Numbered from the stretch's first letter, positions 9,189-18,183 are shown. The stretch: 35,006 nt of DNA from Acidobacteriota bacterium (GCA_025358945.1 JANYHS010000003.1:1-35006); one strand, 5' to 3'. Numbers and translations: made by a program. The notes: generated by a model not told the origin, from the letters alone.

Positions 9189-9486
9189 TTGCGATGGCGG
9201 CGCGCTCTTCGTACTCCTGAAACGCTTCCAGAATCAGATCGCGCAGCTTGCCCTGCGCCGTGGAGTCCACGATCGGGCGCAGCAGCGCGAAGCTGCGGCG
9301 ATCGCCGTTGACCACGTAGGACCGCGCCGGGAACGTGACGTTGCGGCCGTTGCCGCCGCGCCGTTCCCAGATGCTGAAGCCGATCAGCTTCAGGCCTTCC
9401 ATCGGGCCGTCTCCGAAATGCACTTCCGCGTCCGCGAGTTTTCCGGGAGGATTGCCTTTGTCGTTTGGCGTAATCTTGATCGTCAT
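9184..9486 (-). CDS. Small conserved-looking protein of unknown function
   Basis: A 100-residue acidic protein with no signal peptide or membrane segment. The central part, with WERRGGNGRNVTFPAR, then FALLRPIVD, and a C-terminal helix LRDLILEAFQEYEE, loosely recalls the fold pattern of SpoVG-like nucleic-acid-binding proteins. In those, a FVxMPSR strand is followed by HPI and a helix. The resemblance is weak and I do not assign the family. It lies 147 bases downstream of acpS on the same strand. Its coding support comes from a clean start, a composition like its neighbours, and the lack of any better frame opposite. Confidence 0.6.
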   Translation of the reverse strand: MTIKITPNDKGNPPGKLADAEVHFGDGPMEGLKLIGFSIWERRGGNGRNVTFPARSYVVNGDRRSFALLRPIVDSTAQGKLRDLILEAFQEYEERAAIAS

Positions 9487-9633
9487 GCCGAGAGGATGAT
9501 CAAGCGGGATGCCGGACGGCGGCTTCGACGGCGAGCCCGCAACTCACAGCGCGCGCGACTCTTGGCGACTGACCGCGAGTCTGGCCGCGCGTGTCGGTCC
9601 GCGCGGCGGCCTGAAATGCCAACCGCCGTTGCG

Positions 9634-10017
9634 TTACTCGCCGAGGATCAGGACCTGCGCCATGGCCAGCGCGTCGGAATGGGTGATGGTCAGCAGAGAG
9701 GAGCGGCCGCCCATGGCCGCAAATCTCCGCTCCGCGCCGCCGTGCAACCGCAGTTGCGGCGGTCCGCCGCGGCGGACCACCTCGACGTCACGCCAGAGGA
9801 CGCCCTGCGTGTGGCCGGTGCCGAGTGCCTTCATCGCCGCCTCCTTCGACGCGAAGCGCCCCGCAAAATGAATCGCCGGGTGGCGGCGGCGCATGCAGTA
9901 CGCGATCTCGCCTTCGGTGAAGATGCGTTGGATGAAACGCTGTCCATAGCGCTCCATGGTGCTGGCGATGCGGGGGATGTCGGTGGCGTCTAAGCCGAGG
10001 CCTATGATGTTTGGCAT
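9634..10017 (-). CDS. acpS: AcpS, holo-[acyl-carrier-protein] synthase
   Basis: Transfers 4'-phosphopantetheine from CoA to the serine of acyl carrier protein, activating fatty acid synthesis. It has 127 residues, the normal size. The N-terminal GLGLDATDIPRI carries the metal-binding Asp of the family. The second signature FASKEAAMKALGTG carries the metal-binding Glu and catalytic Lys region. ITHSDALAMAQVLI closes the fold. The start codon is only 5 bases from the start codon of the divergent pgeF, so neither gene has a promoter outside the other's coding sequence. Confidence 0.95.
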   Translation of the reverse strand: MPNIIGLGLDATDIPRIASTMERYGQRFIQRIFTEGEIAYCMRRRHPAIHFAGRFASKEAAMKALGTGHTQGVLWRDVEVVRRGGPPQLRLHGGAERRFAAMGGRSSLLTITHSDALAMAQVLILGE

Positions 10018-10022
10018 GACGG

Positions 10023-10904
10023 ATGACGATGTTTCCCAAGCCTAGCGACGGCTTTGGCTGGGTGCAAGTTGCGGGCGGACACGCGCTGGTGTGCGAAGCG
10101 CTTGCCGTGCCCCATCTCTTTACGACGCGATCCTGGGCGCTTGGATCCGCATCCGAGGCCGACCGGCCCGCCGCGTGGGACCTCGTCGGCCGATCCCTGG
10201 GCTCGGATGCGGGTTCGTTGTGCCGTGCGCATCAGGTGCACGGCGCCTCCGTGATCGTCAGGAGGATGAGCGAGCCGCCGTGCGGCAGCCAGCCGCTCGA
10301 GCAAGCGGACATCATCATCTCGGACGACCCGTCGCGGGTCCTCGCGATTCAGACCGCAGACTGCGTGCCGCTGCTGGTCGCCGATCGCCGCACCGGTGTG
10401 GTGGCCGCGGCGCACGCGGGATGGAAGGGGATGGCCGCAGGTGTGCCGCGGAAGACGATTGAGGCGCTCGCGTGCGAGTTCGGCAGCCGGCCGTCGGATC
10501 TCGTCGTCGTCGCGGGGCCGTCAGTCGGCGCGTGCTGCTATGAAGTGGGCGTCGAAGTCCGCGATGCGTTCGCGCAAGGCGGTTTCACCGAGGCGCTGCT
10601 CCCGCACTGGTTTTTCGCCGCGCCGCAGCCGACCGCCGGCAATCCGTCGATGCCGGGCCTGCCGGCGCAGCGGCGTGCCGATCACTGGTTTTTCGACGGC
10701 TGGTCGGCAACACGGCATCAACTCGAGGAGGCGGGCATTCCTGCGAGTCAGATTCATTCCGCGGCGCTCTGCACGGCGAGTCACCCCGAGATCTGGTGTT
10801 CGTATCGGCGAGGCGGGAAAACGGCGGGACGGATGGCGGCAGCAATCAGAGCTGCTTCGCCCCGTCCATCGCCGTGTTCGCGAGACGGTCGGCGTGCGCG
10901 TTGA
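10023..10904 (+). CDS. pgeF: PgeF (YfiH/laccase-domain family), peptidoglycan editing factor
   Basis: Members of this DUF152 family in other bacteria remove wrongly incorporated residues from peptidoglycan precursors, and some have purine nucleoside phosphorylase or polyphenol oxidase activity. It has 293 residues. Metal-site motifs are visible in order: HQVHG near residue 69, TADCVPLL near 110, AAHAGWKG near 128, and GACCYEVG near 166. A C-terminal DHWFFDG and SYRRGGKTAGRM close the fold. Starts at 10023 or the in-frame ATG at 10029 are both possible. The last 59 bases overlap the convergent RNase H gene, so the C-terminal 19 residues are unlikely to be part of the conserved fold. Confidence 0.92.
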   Translation: MTMFPKPSDGFGWVQVAGGHALVCEALAVPHLFTTRSWALGSASEADRPAAWDLVGRSLGSDAGSLCRAHQVHGASVIVRRMSEPPCGSQPLEQADIIISDDPSRVLAIQTADCVPLLVADRRTGVVAAAHAGWKGMAAGVPRKTIEALACEFGSRPSDLVVVAGPSVGACCYEVGVEVRDAFAQGGFTEALLPHWFFAAPQPTAGNPSMPGLPAQRRADHWFFDGWSATRHQLEEAGIPASQIHSAALCTASHPEIWCSYRRGGKTAGRMAAAIRAASPRPSPCSRDGRRAR

Positions 10905-11310
10905 GCGACCGGCCCACGTGTTCGAACGTGACCCTGCCGATCTCGCGCGCCAGCACGCGGGCTCGTGCGTGCAGCGGCTGCAGCCCGGCGTTCTTCACCT
11001 TGTAGTTGCCGAGCATCTGCTGCACGAGCAGGAGTGAATCGGATCGCACGTGGAGTTGCGCGTGATCGTGATGCTTCGCCCACTCGAGCGCAGCCAGCAG
11101 CGCCCGGTACTCGGCGACGTTGTTGGTCGCCACGCCAATGGACTCCGCAAACTCCTCGATCAACGTGCCGTCGGCCTGTTCCACGCGCACGCCGAAGCCG
11201 GCGGGACCCGGATTGCCGCGCGCGCCGCCGTCGATGTAGGCGACGATGCGCCCCTGCGGGCGTTGGGTGTCGAAGGGCAACGTCTGCCCCGAGGGTTCTC
11301 GAGAGGTCAC
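10846..11310 (-). CDS. rnhA: RNase HI-family protein
   Basis: Type 1 ribonuclease H, expected to cut the RNA strand of RNA-DNA hybrids. From GTG 11310 it has 154 residues. The catalytic acidic residues are visible: D in AYIDGGARGNPG, E in NNVAEYRALLAAL, D in VRSDSLLLVQQM, and the last D in LNAHADRLANTAMD. The start is chosen because GTG 11308-11310 overlaps the stop of the preceding zinc-ribbon gene (GTGA), the normal sign of coupling. The upstream extension of the frame lies inside that gene. It is the shorter RnhA-like form fused to nothing else. It ends inside the 3' end of pgeF. Confidence 0.9.
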   Translation of the reverse strand: MTSREPSGQTLPFDTQRPQGRIVAYIDGGARGNPGPAGFGVRVEQADGTLIEEFAESIGVATNNVAEYRALLAALEWAKHHDHAQLHVRSDSLLLVQQMLGNYKVKNAGLQPLHARARVLAREIGRVTFEHVGRSLNAHADRLANTAMDGAKQL

Positions 11311-12065
11311 GACGCGGGATGCGGCGGCGGATCGATCGGCGCGGTCGCGGCTGACGCCGGCACCGGCACGTAGTACAGGATCCGGTTGCAGTGATCGCAC
11401 TGCAGGATCGAATCGTTGCGCAGCACGTTGTTGAAGACCTGCGGGCGCAGCCGCACGTGGCAGATGGTGCAGACGCCGGCGCGCGCCTCGGACACCGCCA
11501 CGCCGTTTCGCTTGACCGAGACCCTCTCGAAGGTCGCGAGCACGTCCTTGTTCAGCCCGGCCACCACCACCGCGCGCTCGCCGGCAATCCGTTCCAGCGT
11601 CGCCTGCATCTCGATGTGCGCCGCGCTTCCCGTGCGACGCTCGGCTTCGACGGCCTTGGTTTCCGCCGCGAGCTGCGCTTCCGCGGTCTTGAGGGCAGCC
11701 GCCTGGTCGTCGGCCTCCATCATCTTCTCGAGGGTGGTGTCCTCGATTTTCTTGATCTCGGTCTGCGCGAAGGCAATTTCGTGCTGGATCGCGTGGTATT
11801 CCTGGTTGGTTTTGACGGCCATGCCCTGCTCGCGAAACTTCGAGAGGCGGCCTTGATGCAGCGCCACGTCCTTGTCGAGGGCGGCGCGCGCGTTCTTGTT
11901 GGCGGCCACCTGCTCCCTGGCGGCGGCGACCTGCTGCCGTTTCGCCTCGAGCCGCGCGTCGAGCGCAAGTTCGTGTTCCGGTTCAGCCGCCATTTTTCTC
12001 CGCGCGGCGTCCGCGGTGCTATCCAGCTTCTGTAAGGCGATGAGTCGTTCCAGGTCGGCGTTCAT
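11307..12065 (-). CDS. Zinc-ribbon coiled-coil protein (C4-type, PF02591-like)
   Basis: It has 252 residues. Residues 1 to about 185 are strongly helical with heptad-like Ala, Glu and Lys spacing, indicating a long antiparallel coiled coil. A C-terminal zinc ribbon follows with two CxxC pairs, CTICHVRLRP and CDHCNRILYY. This architecture is that of the widespread C4-type zinc ribbon family; homologues are often next to RNase H or NIF3-like genes, as here. The biochemical role is not established. The ATG at 12065 is preferred because the open frame upstream runs through a terminator hairpin and the CCA end of a tRNA. The ribosome binding site is poor. Confidence 0.88.
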   Translation of the reverse strand: MNADLERLIALQKLDSTADAARRKMAAEPEHELALDARLEAKRQQVAAAREQVAANKNARAALDKDVALHQGRLSKFREQGMAVKTNQEYHAIQHEIAFAQTEIKKIEDTTLEKMMEADDQAAALKTAEAQLAAETKAVEAERRTGSAAHIEMQATLERIAGERAVVVAGLNKDVLATFERVSVKRNGVAVSEARAGVCTICHVRLRPQVFNNVLRNDSILQCDHCNRILYYVPVPASAATAPIDPPPHPAS

Positions 12066-12079
12066 GTTTTGTTTAGGCC

Positions 12080-12107
12080 AAAAAAAAGGCCCCGCCAAAG
12101 CGGAGCC
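12080..12107 (-). terminator. Strong intrinsic terminator after the tRNA gene
   Basis: On the minus strand, GGCTCCGC and GCGGGGCC form an 8-bp stem with one G-U pair and a TTTG loop, followed at once by eight T residues (12087-12080). It should end the mutS2-dnaG-rpoD-tRNA transcript. The T-run lies only 14 bases before the ATG of the zinc-ribbon gene, so that gene must be reached by read-through or by a promoter inside this region. Confidence 0.85.
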
Positions 12108-12124
12108 TGAATCATCAATCGAGT

Positions 12125-12159
12125 GTCTGCAATCTGCATTCTGAAATCTGCATTCTGCA
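12125..12159. repeat. Five 7-base units between tRNA and terminator
   Basis: Consecutive 7-mers gtctgca, atctgca, ttctgaa, atctgca and ttctgca occupy the gap between the tRNA 3' end and the terminator. The core word is tctgca. The tract is non-coding on the assignment given here, and it belongs to the 7-base-period repeat class seen elsewhere in the window. Confidence 0.7.
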
Positions 12160-12173
12160 ATTGACGTAGTAAA

Positions 12174-12249
12174 TGGTGGGCCCACCAGGATTCGAACCTG
12201 GAACAGGCCGGTTATGAGCCGGCGGCTCTAACCGTTGAGCTATGGGCCC
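12174..12249 (-). tRNA. tRNA with CAT anticodon (elongator Met or Ile2)
   Basis: A 76-base tRNA folds with a 7-bp acceptor GGGCCCA/TGGGCCC, a 4-bp D stem (GCTC/GAGC), anticodon stem GCCGG/CCGGC with loop CTCATAA (anticodon CAT), and T arm CCAGG-TTCGAAT-CCTGG. A73 and the CCA end are encoded. The first base pair is G-C, not mismatched, and the anticodon stem lacks the three G-C pairs of initiators, so it is not initiator tRNA. Elongator tRNA-Met and the lysidine-modified tRNA-Ile2 share this anticodon. The short D loop is compatible with Ile2, but I cannot decide. The 5' end is 8 bases after the rpoD stop codon. Confidence 0.96.
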
Positions 12250-12257
12250 GGACAATT

Positions 12258-14042
12258 CTACGACGTCCTTCCTTCGAGGAACGCCCGAAGTTTACGCGAC
12301 CGCGAGGGGTGCCGCAGCTTGCGGAGCGCCTTGGCTTCGATCTGGCGGATGCGCTCGCGGGTGACCGCGAAGCTCTGGCCGACCTCTTCCAGCGTGTGCT
12401 CGCTGCCGTCGCCGACGCCGAACCGCATCTTGATGACCTTCTCTTCACGCGGCGTGAGGGTCTTGAGCACCGATTCGGTCTGCTCCTTCAGGTTCAGGTT
12501 GATCACCGCTTCGGCCGGCGACACCACCTGACGATCCTCGATGAAGTCGCCTAAATGCGAATCTTCCTCCTCGCCGATCGGGGTTTCGAGCGAGATGGGT
12601 TCCTGCGCGATTTTCAGGACCTTGCGGACCTTCGACACCGGGATGTCCATCCGCTTGGCGATCTCTTCCGAGGTCGGCTCGCGTCCCAGTTCCTGCACCA
12701 GCGCGCGCGACGTGCGAATCAGTTTATTGATCGTCTCGATCATGTGGACCGGGATGCGGATCGTCCGCGCCTGGTCGGCAATCGCGCGGGTGATCGCCTG
12801 GCGGATCCACCACGTCGCGTAAGTCGAGAACTTGTAGCCGCGGCGGTACTCGAACTTGTCGACGGCCTTCATCAGGCCGATGTTGCCTTCCTGAATCAGG
12901 TCGAGGAACTGCAGCCCGCGGTTGGTGTACTTCTTCGCGATCGACACGACGAGGCGCAGGTTGGCTTCGACCAGCTCTTTTTTGGCGCCTTCGGCCTGGT
13001 ATTCGCCCTTCAGGATGACGTCGAGGGTCTGCTTCAGCTCGTCGGGCGACTGCTCCAGGGTGTCGGTGATGCCCTTGATCTTGAGCTTCAGCTCCTTGAT
13101 CTGACGCGCGAGGTTCTTCTTCTCGTCTTCCTTCAGCTTCGATTTCTTGTTCTTCGGGTTGAGGATGCGATCGGTCGCATCCACTTCGCGCTGCACTGCG
13201 CGGACGCTCTCGACGGCGTCCTTCATCTCTTCGATCAGCCGGCGCTTCACCGCTTCGGTGAACTCGATCTTCCGGATGTACTGCGACACCTCGACCAGCG
13301 CGCGGTTGGTCAGCCACTTGGCCTTACGGTACTTGCGCTTGTCCTTGGTCGTCGCGCCCTTCGGCGTTTCCTGCAGCTTCTCGTCGAGCTTCTCGTAGAC
13401 CGCCCGCGCCTTGCGGACGGCGTCGATCTGCTTCTGCACCTGCTTCGACCGCTCGATAATGCGCTCGTCGGTGATTTCTTCGTCGTTGAAGATCACCAGC
13501 TCGCGGATGGTGCGGTCGCCGGTGTGCAGCTGATCCCCGAGGTGGATGACCTTCTTCGAGATCAGGGGCGTGCGCGAGATCGACTTGATCACCGCCAGCT
13601 TGCCGCGTTCGATGCGGCGCGCGATCTCGACTTCGCCCTCGCGCGTCAGCAGCGGCACGGTGCCCATCTCGCGCAGATACATGCGCACCGGGTCGTTGGT
13701 CTTGTCCAGCGCGCCCGGCGTGAGGTCGAGCTCGAGCTCTTCGGCCCCTTCCGACGTCCGGTCGATCGGCTTGGCATCGTCGCGCAGGTATTTCTGATCG
13801 GAGTCGATGACTTCGATTCCTGCGCTGCCGAAGATGCTGAGGAGCTCGTCCAGCTCGTCGGGAGACGTGATGTCTGCCGGCAACAGCTCGTTCACCTCGT
13901 CGTAGAGAAGGTAGCCCTTCTCCTTGCCGATGTTGATGAGCTGCTTGACCTCGTCGTACTTCTCGTCGATCGAGAGGTGCGGTGCGCCCGGTGCTACGTC
14001 AGTTCCTCGATGCGATGGAGTAGGTCTTTTTTCCGCTGCCAT
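12258..14042 (-). CDS. rpoD: RpoD, primary sigma-70 factor
   Basis: Group 1 sigma factor that directs RNA polymerase to housekeeping promoters. It has 594 residues from ATG 14042. Region 1.1 is present ([22 protein letters not shown]), and region 1.2 includes [11 protein letters not shown]. There is a non-conserved insert of about 200 residues. Region 2 has [17 protein letters not shown] and [15 protein letters not shown]. Region 3 has EPTSEEIA, and region 4 has [14 protein letters not shown] with the recognition helix [17 protein letters not shown]. The frame is open further upstream, but region 1.1 begins soon after this ATG. The start lies inside dnaG, 49 bases before its end. A tRNA follows directly. 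Confidence 0.96.
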   Translation of the reverse strand: MAAEKRPTPSHRGTDVAPGAPHLSIDEKYDEVKQLINIGKEKGYLLYDEVNELLPADITSPDELDELLSIFGSAGIEVIDSDQKYLRDDAKPIDRTSEGAEELELDLTPGALDKTNDPVRMYLREMGTVPLLTREGEVEIARRIERGKLAVIKSISRTPLISKKVIHLGDQLHTGDRTIRELVIFNDEEITDERIIERSKQVQKQIDAVRKARAVYEKLDEKLQETPKGATTKDKRKYRKAKWLTNRALVEVSQYIRKIEFTEAVKRRLIEEMKDAVESVRAVQREVDATDRILNPKNKKSKLKEDEKKNLARQIKELKLKIKGITDTLEQSPDELKQTLDVILKGEYQAEGAKKELVEANLRLVVSIAKKYTNRGLQFLDLIQEGNIGLMKAVDKFEYRRGYKFSTYATWWIRQAITRAIADQARTIRIPVHMIETINKLIRTSRALVQELGREPTSEEIAKRMDIPVSKVRKVLKIAQEPISLETPIGEEEDSHLGDFIEDRQVVSPAEAVINLNLKEQTESVLKTLTPREEKVIKMRFGVGDGSEHTLEEVGQSFAVTRERIRQIEAKALRKLRHPSRSRKLRAFLEGRTS

Positions 14043-15766
14043 AAAGTATTTATCTCGTTCCCGTGTTGAGTGGCGCCCAGCTCCTGAAGCCGGTCGATTT
14101 CCCGTTGAATAGCCGCCCGTTCGCGTTCCCACCTGAGCCGCTTAAGCGCGCGCGCACAGGCGGCGGGCGGGGCTTGGGAAACGTCGGTTGCTGCGATGCT
14201 CGTGACCAGTTGGGCGTTCACCGTACTTAGACGCTGCAATAGCGTTGATGGTAAGTGCTCCACCGGTTCATCGTGCAGGCTCCGGGCCATTTCCAGGATA
14301 TGGCGTCCGGCCAATTCTTCGAGATCGTCGTCGTCCAGCCCGGCGAGCGCCTCCAGCGCCACGCTGGTATTGTGGATCAGTCCCCAGATCAGTGCTTTTT
14401 CCGCGTGTTTGAGGTGCCCGACCGTGGGCATCTCCCGAGTGGTGACGACCGTTTTCTTGTTGACGGCCGCTTTACGGATTTCAGCCCGCACCACGTCTTC
14501 TGTAATCCTGGCTTTATGAGCGATCCGGTCCGCGAACTGGTCCCGCGCGGCCGCGTCCGGAATCCGCGCCGCAACCGTGAGCATTTTGCCGAGAAACTGA
14601 CGCCGACTGTCGTCGTGGTTCAAGTCGAGCCCTTCGGCCGCCTGATCCAATAAGTATTCCAGATACGGCCTCGACGACTTCAACCGGGCGCGATAGGTGT
14701 CGCCGCCGTTCCGCCTGATGAAGGTATCGGGATCTTCGCCCTTGTCCAGCACGAGGACGTTGACGTCAAACCCTTCTGCGACCAGAAGTTCACACGATCG
14801 CACGGCCGCGCCAAGGCCTGCCGCGTCGGGATCGAAGCTGAGGACGACTTTCGACGTGAAACGGCGGAGCAGTTGCGCCTGCTGCGGCGTCAGCGCCGTC
14901 CCGCAGGAGGCCACCGCCGGCGCCGCTTCGGACTGGAACACCTGCGCGAAATCGAAGTATCCCTCGACGAGCACGGCAAAACCGACTTTCCGGATCTGCC
15001 CCTTCGTCAGGCTCAGCCCGTAGAGTGTGCGCCCTTTGGAGTAAATCGGCGTTTCGGGCGAATTCAGGTATTTCGGACCGCCCTGGTCCGCGTCCATCTG
15101 CCGGCCGCCGAAGGCGATCACCGAGCCGGTGTCGCGGCAGATCGGCACCATCAGCCGGTTGCGGAAGCGATCGACCACTTCGCCGCTCTCACGCTGCACG
15201 ATCAGCCCGCTTTGCAGTAAAACGCCCTGCGCGAACCCCTGTTTCAGCAGACGCGCCTTCAGCCCGTCGCGCGAATTGGGCGCGAAGCCGAGGCCAAGCT
15301 CGTCGATCGTCTTCTGCGTGACGCCGCGCTCCGCCAGTTGCGCGCGGGCCCGTCCGCCGGCGGGCGCCGCCAGCTGTTCCTTGAAGTACGCCGCCGCAAT
15401 CTCGTGCGCCTTGAGCAGTCCCTCACGCAGCGCCGAATCACGCCGGGCATCGTCTCCTGTGCCATCGACCGGTTCAGGCAGCGAGACGCCGAATTTCGAC
15501 GCGAGCATCCGCACCGCGTCCTGGAATCCGACTTTTTCGTGCAGCTCGAGAAACTTGAACACGTCGCCGCCGACGCCACAGCCGAAGCAGTGGAAGAACC
15601 CCTTCTCGGGGTGCACGTGAAACGACGGCGTCTTCTCGTTGTGGAACGGACAGTTGCCTTTGTACGATGTGCCCGCGCGCTTCAGCGGCACGTACTCCTG
15701 CACGACCTGCAGGATGTTGGCCTGCAGCCGGAGGTCGTCGATGAACTGCTGCGGGAAGAGGCCCAC
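13994..15766 (-). CDS. dnaG: DnaG primase
   Basis: Synthesises RNA primers at the replication fork. It has 590 residues. The CHC2 zinc-binding domain is at the N-terminus, with ligands C39, H42, C60 and C63 ([11 protein letters not shown] and HCFGCG). The primase core has the motif KGRTLYGL and the TOPRIM Glu in VLVEGYFDF, then SFDPDAAG with the metal-binding Asp residues. The C-terminal helicase-binding part is poorly conserved, as usual. Translation starts at GTG 15766, whose G is the last base of the mutS2 stop codon (TAGTG), so the two are coupled. Its 3' end overlaps rpoD by 49 bases. Confidence 0.96.
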   Translation of the reverse strand: MGLFPQQFIDDLRLQANILQVVQEYVPLKRAGTSYKGNCPFHNEKTPSFHVHPEKGFFHCFGCGVGGDVFKFLELHEKVGFQDAVRMLASKFGVSLPEPVDGTGDDARRDSALREGLLKAHEIAAAYFKEQLAAPAGGRARAQLAERGVTQKTIDELGLGFAPNSRDGLKARLLKQGFAQGVLLQSGLIVQRESGEVVDRFRNRLMVPICRDTGSVIAFGGRQMDADQGGPKYLNSPETPIYSKGRTLYGLSLTKGQIRKVGFAVLVEGYFDFAQVFQSEAAPAVASCGTALTPQQAQLLRRFTSKVVLSFDPDAAGLGAAVRSCELLVAEGFDVNVLVLDKGEDPDTFIRRNGGDTYRARLKSSRPYLEYLLDQAAEGLDLNHDDSRRQFLGKMLTVAARIPDAAARDQFADRIAHKARITEDVVRAEIRKAAVNKKTVVTTREMPTVGHLKHAEKALIWGLIHNTSVALEALAGLDDDDLEELAGRHILEMARSLHDEPVEHLPSTLLQRLSTVNAQLVTSIAATDVSQAPPAACARALKRLRWERERAAIQREIDRLQELGATQHGNEINTLWQRKKDLLHRIEELT

Positions 15767-18183
15767 TAGTCCTTCAACTCCACAACGGTGACGCCGCCGC
15801 CGCCCTGGTTGGGTGGCGCCGTCGCGAATCGTGCGACGAGCGGATGCTGCGTCAGAAAGCCGGTGAGGGCGCGTTTCAGCTGACCCGTGCCGTAGCCGTG
15901 GATCAGGCGGATGACGCGCTGATCGGTCAGCAGCGACTCGTCCAGGAACCGTTCCGCGCGCGTGATGGCTTCATCGACCGTGCAGCCGATTACGTTCAGG
16001 TCGGACGGCGTGCCTTCGCGCGGTTGCAGTTCCACGTTCACGGTCACGCGGGCCGCGGGCGCCTGGCCGCCGATCACGCGCAGATCGCGGATGCTGGCGC
16101 GCATGCGCTTGCCGCGCACGTCGAGGTCGGCCGTGCCGTCGTGAACGGAGGTGACCGTCGCTTCCAGGCCGAGACCGCCGACGATGACTCGGCTGCCGAC
16201 GACGACGGCGGTCATCGCGGATTGTGGATTGCGGATTGCGGATTGCGGATTGGCGATTGGAGATTGGAGATTGTCAATTGTGGATTGCGCGTCGCCCGCG
16301 ATCACGCGCGCCGCGATCGCGTCGACGGCGGCGCGCGCCTCGCTGCGCGCCGTTCCTGTGTCGCCGGTGGAGACCAGCCGCGGCCCGCGCGCGATGGCGT
16401 CCGCTTTCGCCTTCAGCGCGGCAATCACCCCGTCGATTTCCTTGCGCGCCTCGCGGACCTGCGCGTTCAGCTCTTCGTTCAGCCGCCGCTTGAACGTCTC
16501 CTCGCGCTGGTGCAGGCCGTCTTCGCGGTGCTGCATCCGCGTCTCCGCCGCCTGCAGCGTCTCGCGCTCGCGGGTTGCCAGGCGATGCTCGTGTTCGAGC
16601 GCGCGCATGTCGTGGTCGATCTTCGCCAGGTGCTCGTGGAGCTGTGCGTCACGCGCACTCAGGTTGTCGCGCGCGGCGGCGACCACCGATGGGTTCAATC
16701 CGAGCCGGCCGGCGATTTCGAGTGCGAGGCTGCGCCCCGGGCTGCCGTAAATCAACTGGTAGGTCGGGGCAAACGTCTCGCTGTTGAACCCGAACGCAGC
16801 GCTGGCCACGCCCGCCGTCGTCGAGGCGTAGGTCTTGAGCTGATCGTAGTGGCTGGTGGCCATCACGGTCGCGCCGCGCTGGCGGAAGTGATCGACGATC
16901 GCCACGCCGAGTGCGCCACCTTCGACGGGATCGGTGCCCGATCCCACTTCGTCGAGCAGCACGAGCGACGGCGTCACCATCCCGCGGTCCATCGCCGCGA
17001 TGTTCATGATGTGCGCCGAGAACGTGCTGAGGCTCGCTTCGATCGACTGCTCGTCGCCGATGTCTGCGAACAGCGATCGGAACACCGGCAGACGCGATCC
17101 CTGCTCGGCGGGGATGCGCAGCCCCGTCTGCGCCATCATCGCGAGTAATCCGGCGGTCTTCAACGCGACGGTCTTGCCGCCCGTGTTCGGTCCCGTGACC
17201 AGCAGAATCGTCGCCGGCGGGATGATCTTGATCGTCACCGCCACCGGATTCTTCAGCAGCGGATGCCGCGCCGCCTGCAGTTCGAACGCGCCATCGGTCG
17301 AGAGCACGGGCTCGATGCCGTCTATGGACTCCGAGAAGCGCGCGCGTCCCTGCAGCACGTCGATGTCGGTGGCTGCGTCAATGGTCCGCTGCAGATCGTC
17401 CGGGCGCTGGCGGAACGCGTCGGTCAGCTCCAGCAGGATGCGCCGGACCTCTTCGTGCTCCTGCTCCTCGAGCGCGACGATGTCGTTGTTGATCTCGACC
17501 GTGCTGAGCGGCTCGAGAAACAGGCTGGCGCCGCTGGTCGAGGCGCCGTGCACGATGCCGGGGATGCCGCTGCGATGCTCGGCTTTCACCAGCAGCACGT
17601 AGCGCCCGTTGCGCTCGGAGACGACCTGATCCTGCAGGTATTTCGCCGTCTCCTTGCCGCGCAGATACGATTCGAGCGTCGTGCGCAAGCGCGAGCGCTG
17701 CTTGCGCAGGCGATCGCGGATGATCCGCAGCTCCGGGCTCGCATGATCCACGACCTCGCCCGACGGATCGATCTTCTCGCGCACCTGCGCCGTCTCGCCC
17801 TTGAACGACGCGGCGCCGCCGGTGGCGGCCTCGAGCAGCGGATACGATCCCGCGGCGCGGCGGATGCTGGCGCGCGCCTCGTCGACCGAATCGAGGAAGG
17901 TCGCGAGTGCGAGCAGCCGCAGCGACTCGAGCGCGCGCCCCTCGACCGCCAGCGACGCCAGGATCTGGGCCAGGTCGCTCGACGCGCGCAGCGGGAACAC
18001 ACCGTGCGCCGCGACGAAGCGCACCGTCTCGGTCGTCGCCGCCTGCCACTGCGCGACCTGCTGCGGATCGGTTGACGGCCGCAGCCGCGACAGACGGTCG
18101 GCGCCCATCGGCGTCAGCGCGAAACCGGTGACGGTCTCGACGATCCGATCGAATTCGAGGGCCCGCAGGGCGCTTGGTTGCAT
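15766..18183 (-). CDS. mutS2: MutS2, ATPase and Smr-domain endonuclease
   Basis: MutS-family ATPase without a mismatch-recognition domain. Homologues suppress recombination or rescue collided ribosomes through the C-terminal Smr nuclease. It has 805 residues. The core MutS lever region is followed by Walker A GPNTGGKT at 331-338 and Walker B LVLLDEVGSGTDP at 407-419. A coiled coil follows (about 500-620), then a KOW-like stretch (about 660-710), and a Smr domain with LNVIGCTVDEA and the HGYGTG loop. An unusual insert at about residues 632-657 (IDNLQSPIANPQ and following) is the translation of a 7-base tandem repeat. It starts at ATG 18183. It leads a block with dnaG, rpoD and a tRNA. Confidence 0.95.
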   Translation of the reverse strand: MQPSALRALEFDRIVETVTGFALTPMGADRLSRLRPSTDPQQVAQWQAATTETVRFVAAHGVFPLRASSDLAQILASLAVEGRALESLRLLALATFLDSVDEARASIRRAAGSYPLLEAATGGAASFKGETAQVREKIDPSGEVVDHASPELRIIRDRLRKQRSRLRTTLESYLRGKETAKYLQDQVVSERNGRYVLLVKAEHRSGIPGIVHGASTSGASLFLEPLSTVEINNDIVALEEQEHEEVRRILLELTDAFRQRPDDLQRTIDAATDIDVLQGRARFSESIDGIEPVLSTDGAFELQAARHPLLKNPVAVTIKIIPPATILLVTGPNTGGKTVALKTAGLLAMMAQTGLRIPAEQGSRLPVFRSLFADIGDEQSIEASLSTFSAHIMNIAAMDRGMVTPSLVLLDEVGSGTDPVEGGALGVAIVDHFRQRGATVMATSHYDQLKTYASTTAGVASAAFGFNSETFAPTYQLIYGSPGRSLALEIAGRLGLNPSVVAAARDNLSARDAQLHEHLAKIDHDMRALEHEHRLATRERETLQAAETRMQHREDGLHQREETFKRRLNEELNAQVREARKEIDGVIAALKAKADAIARGPRLVSTGDTGTARSEARAAVDAIAARVIAGDAQSTIDNLQSPIANPQSAIRNPQSAMTAVVVGSRVIVGGLGLEATVTSVHDGTADLDVRGKRMRASIRDLRVIGGQAPAARVTVNVELQPREGTPSDLNVIGCTVDEAITRAERFLDESLLTDQRVIRLIHGYGTGQLKRALTGFLTQHPLVARFATAPPNQGGGGVTVVELKD
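16221..16290. repeat. Ten 7-base attgNNN units inside mutS2
   Basis: Ten uninterrupted 7-mers begin with attg: attgtgg, attgcgg three times, attggcg, attggag twice, attgtca, attgtgg and attgcgc. Ten units of 7 bases give 70 bases, so the reading frame is kept only through its flanks. It encodes a Pro, Asn, Gln and Ser-rich linker between the coiled coil and the C-terminal domains of MutS2, where an insertion is tolerable. Confidence 0.85.

Noticed and set aside
12555-14069. 504-residue plus-strand frame opposite rpoD
   Set aside because: Leu- and Asp-rich antisense shadow of rpoD with no recognisable domain or ribosome binding site.
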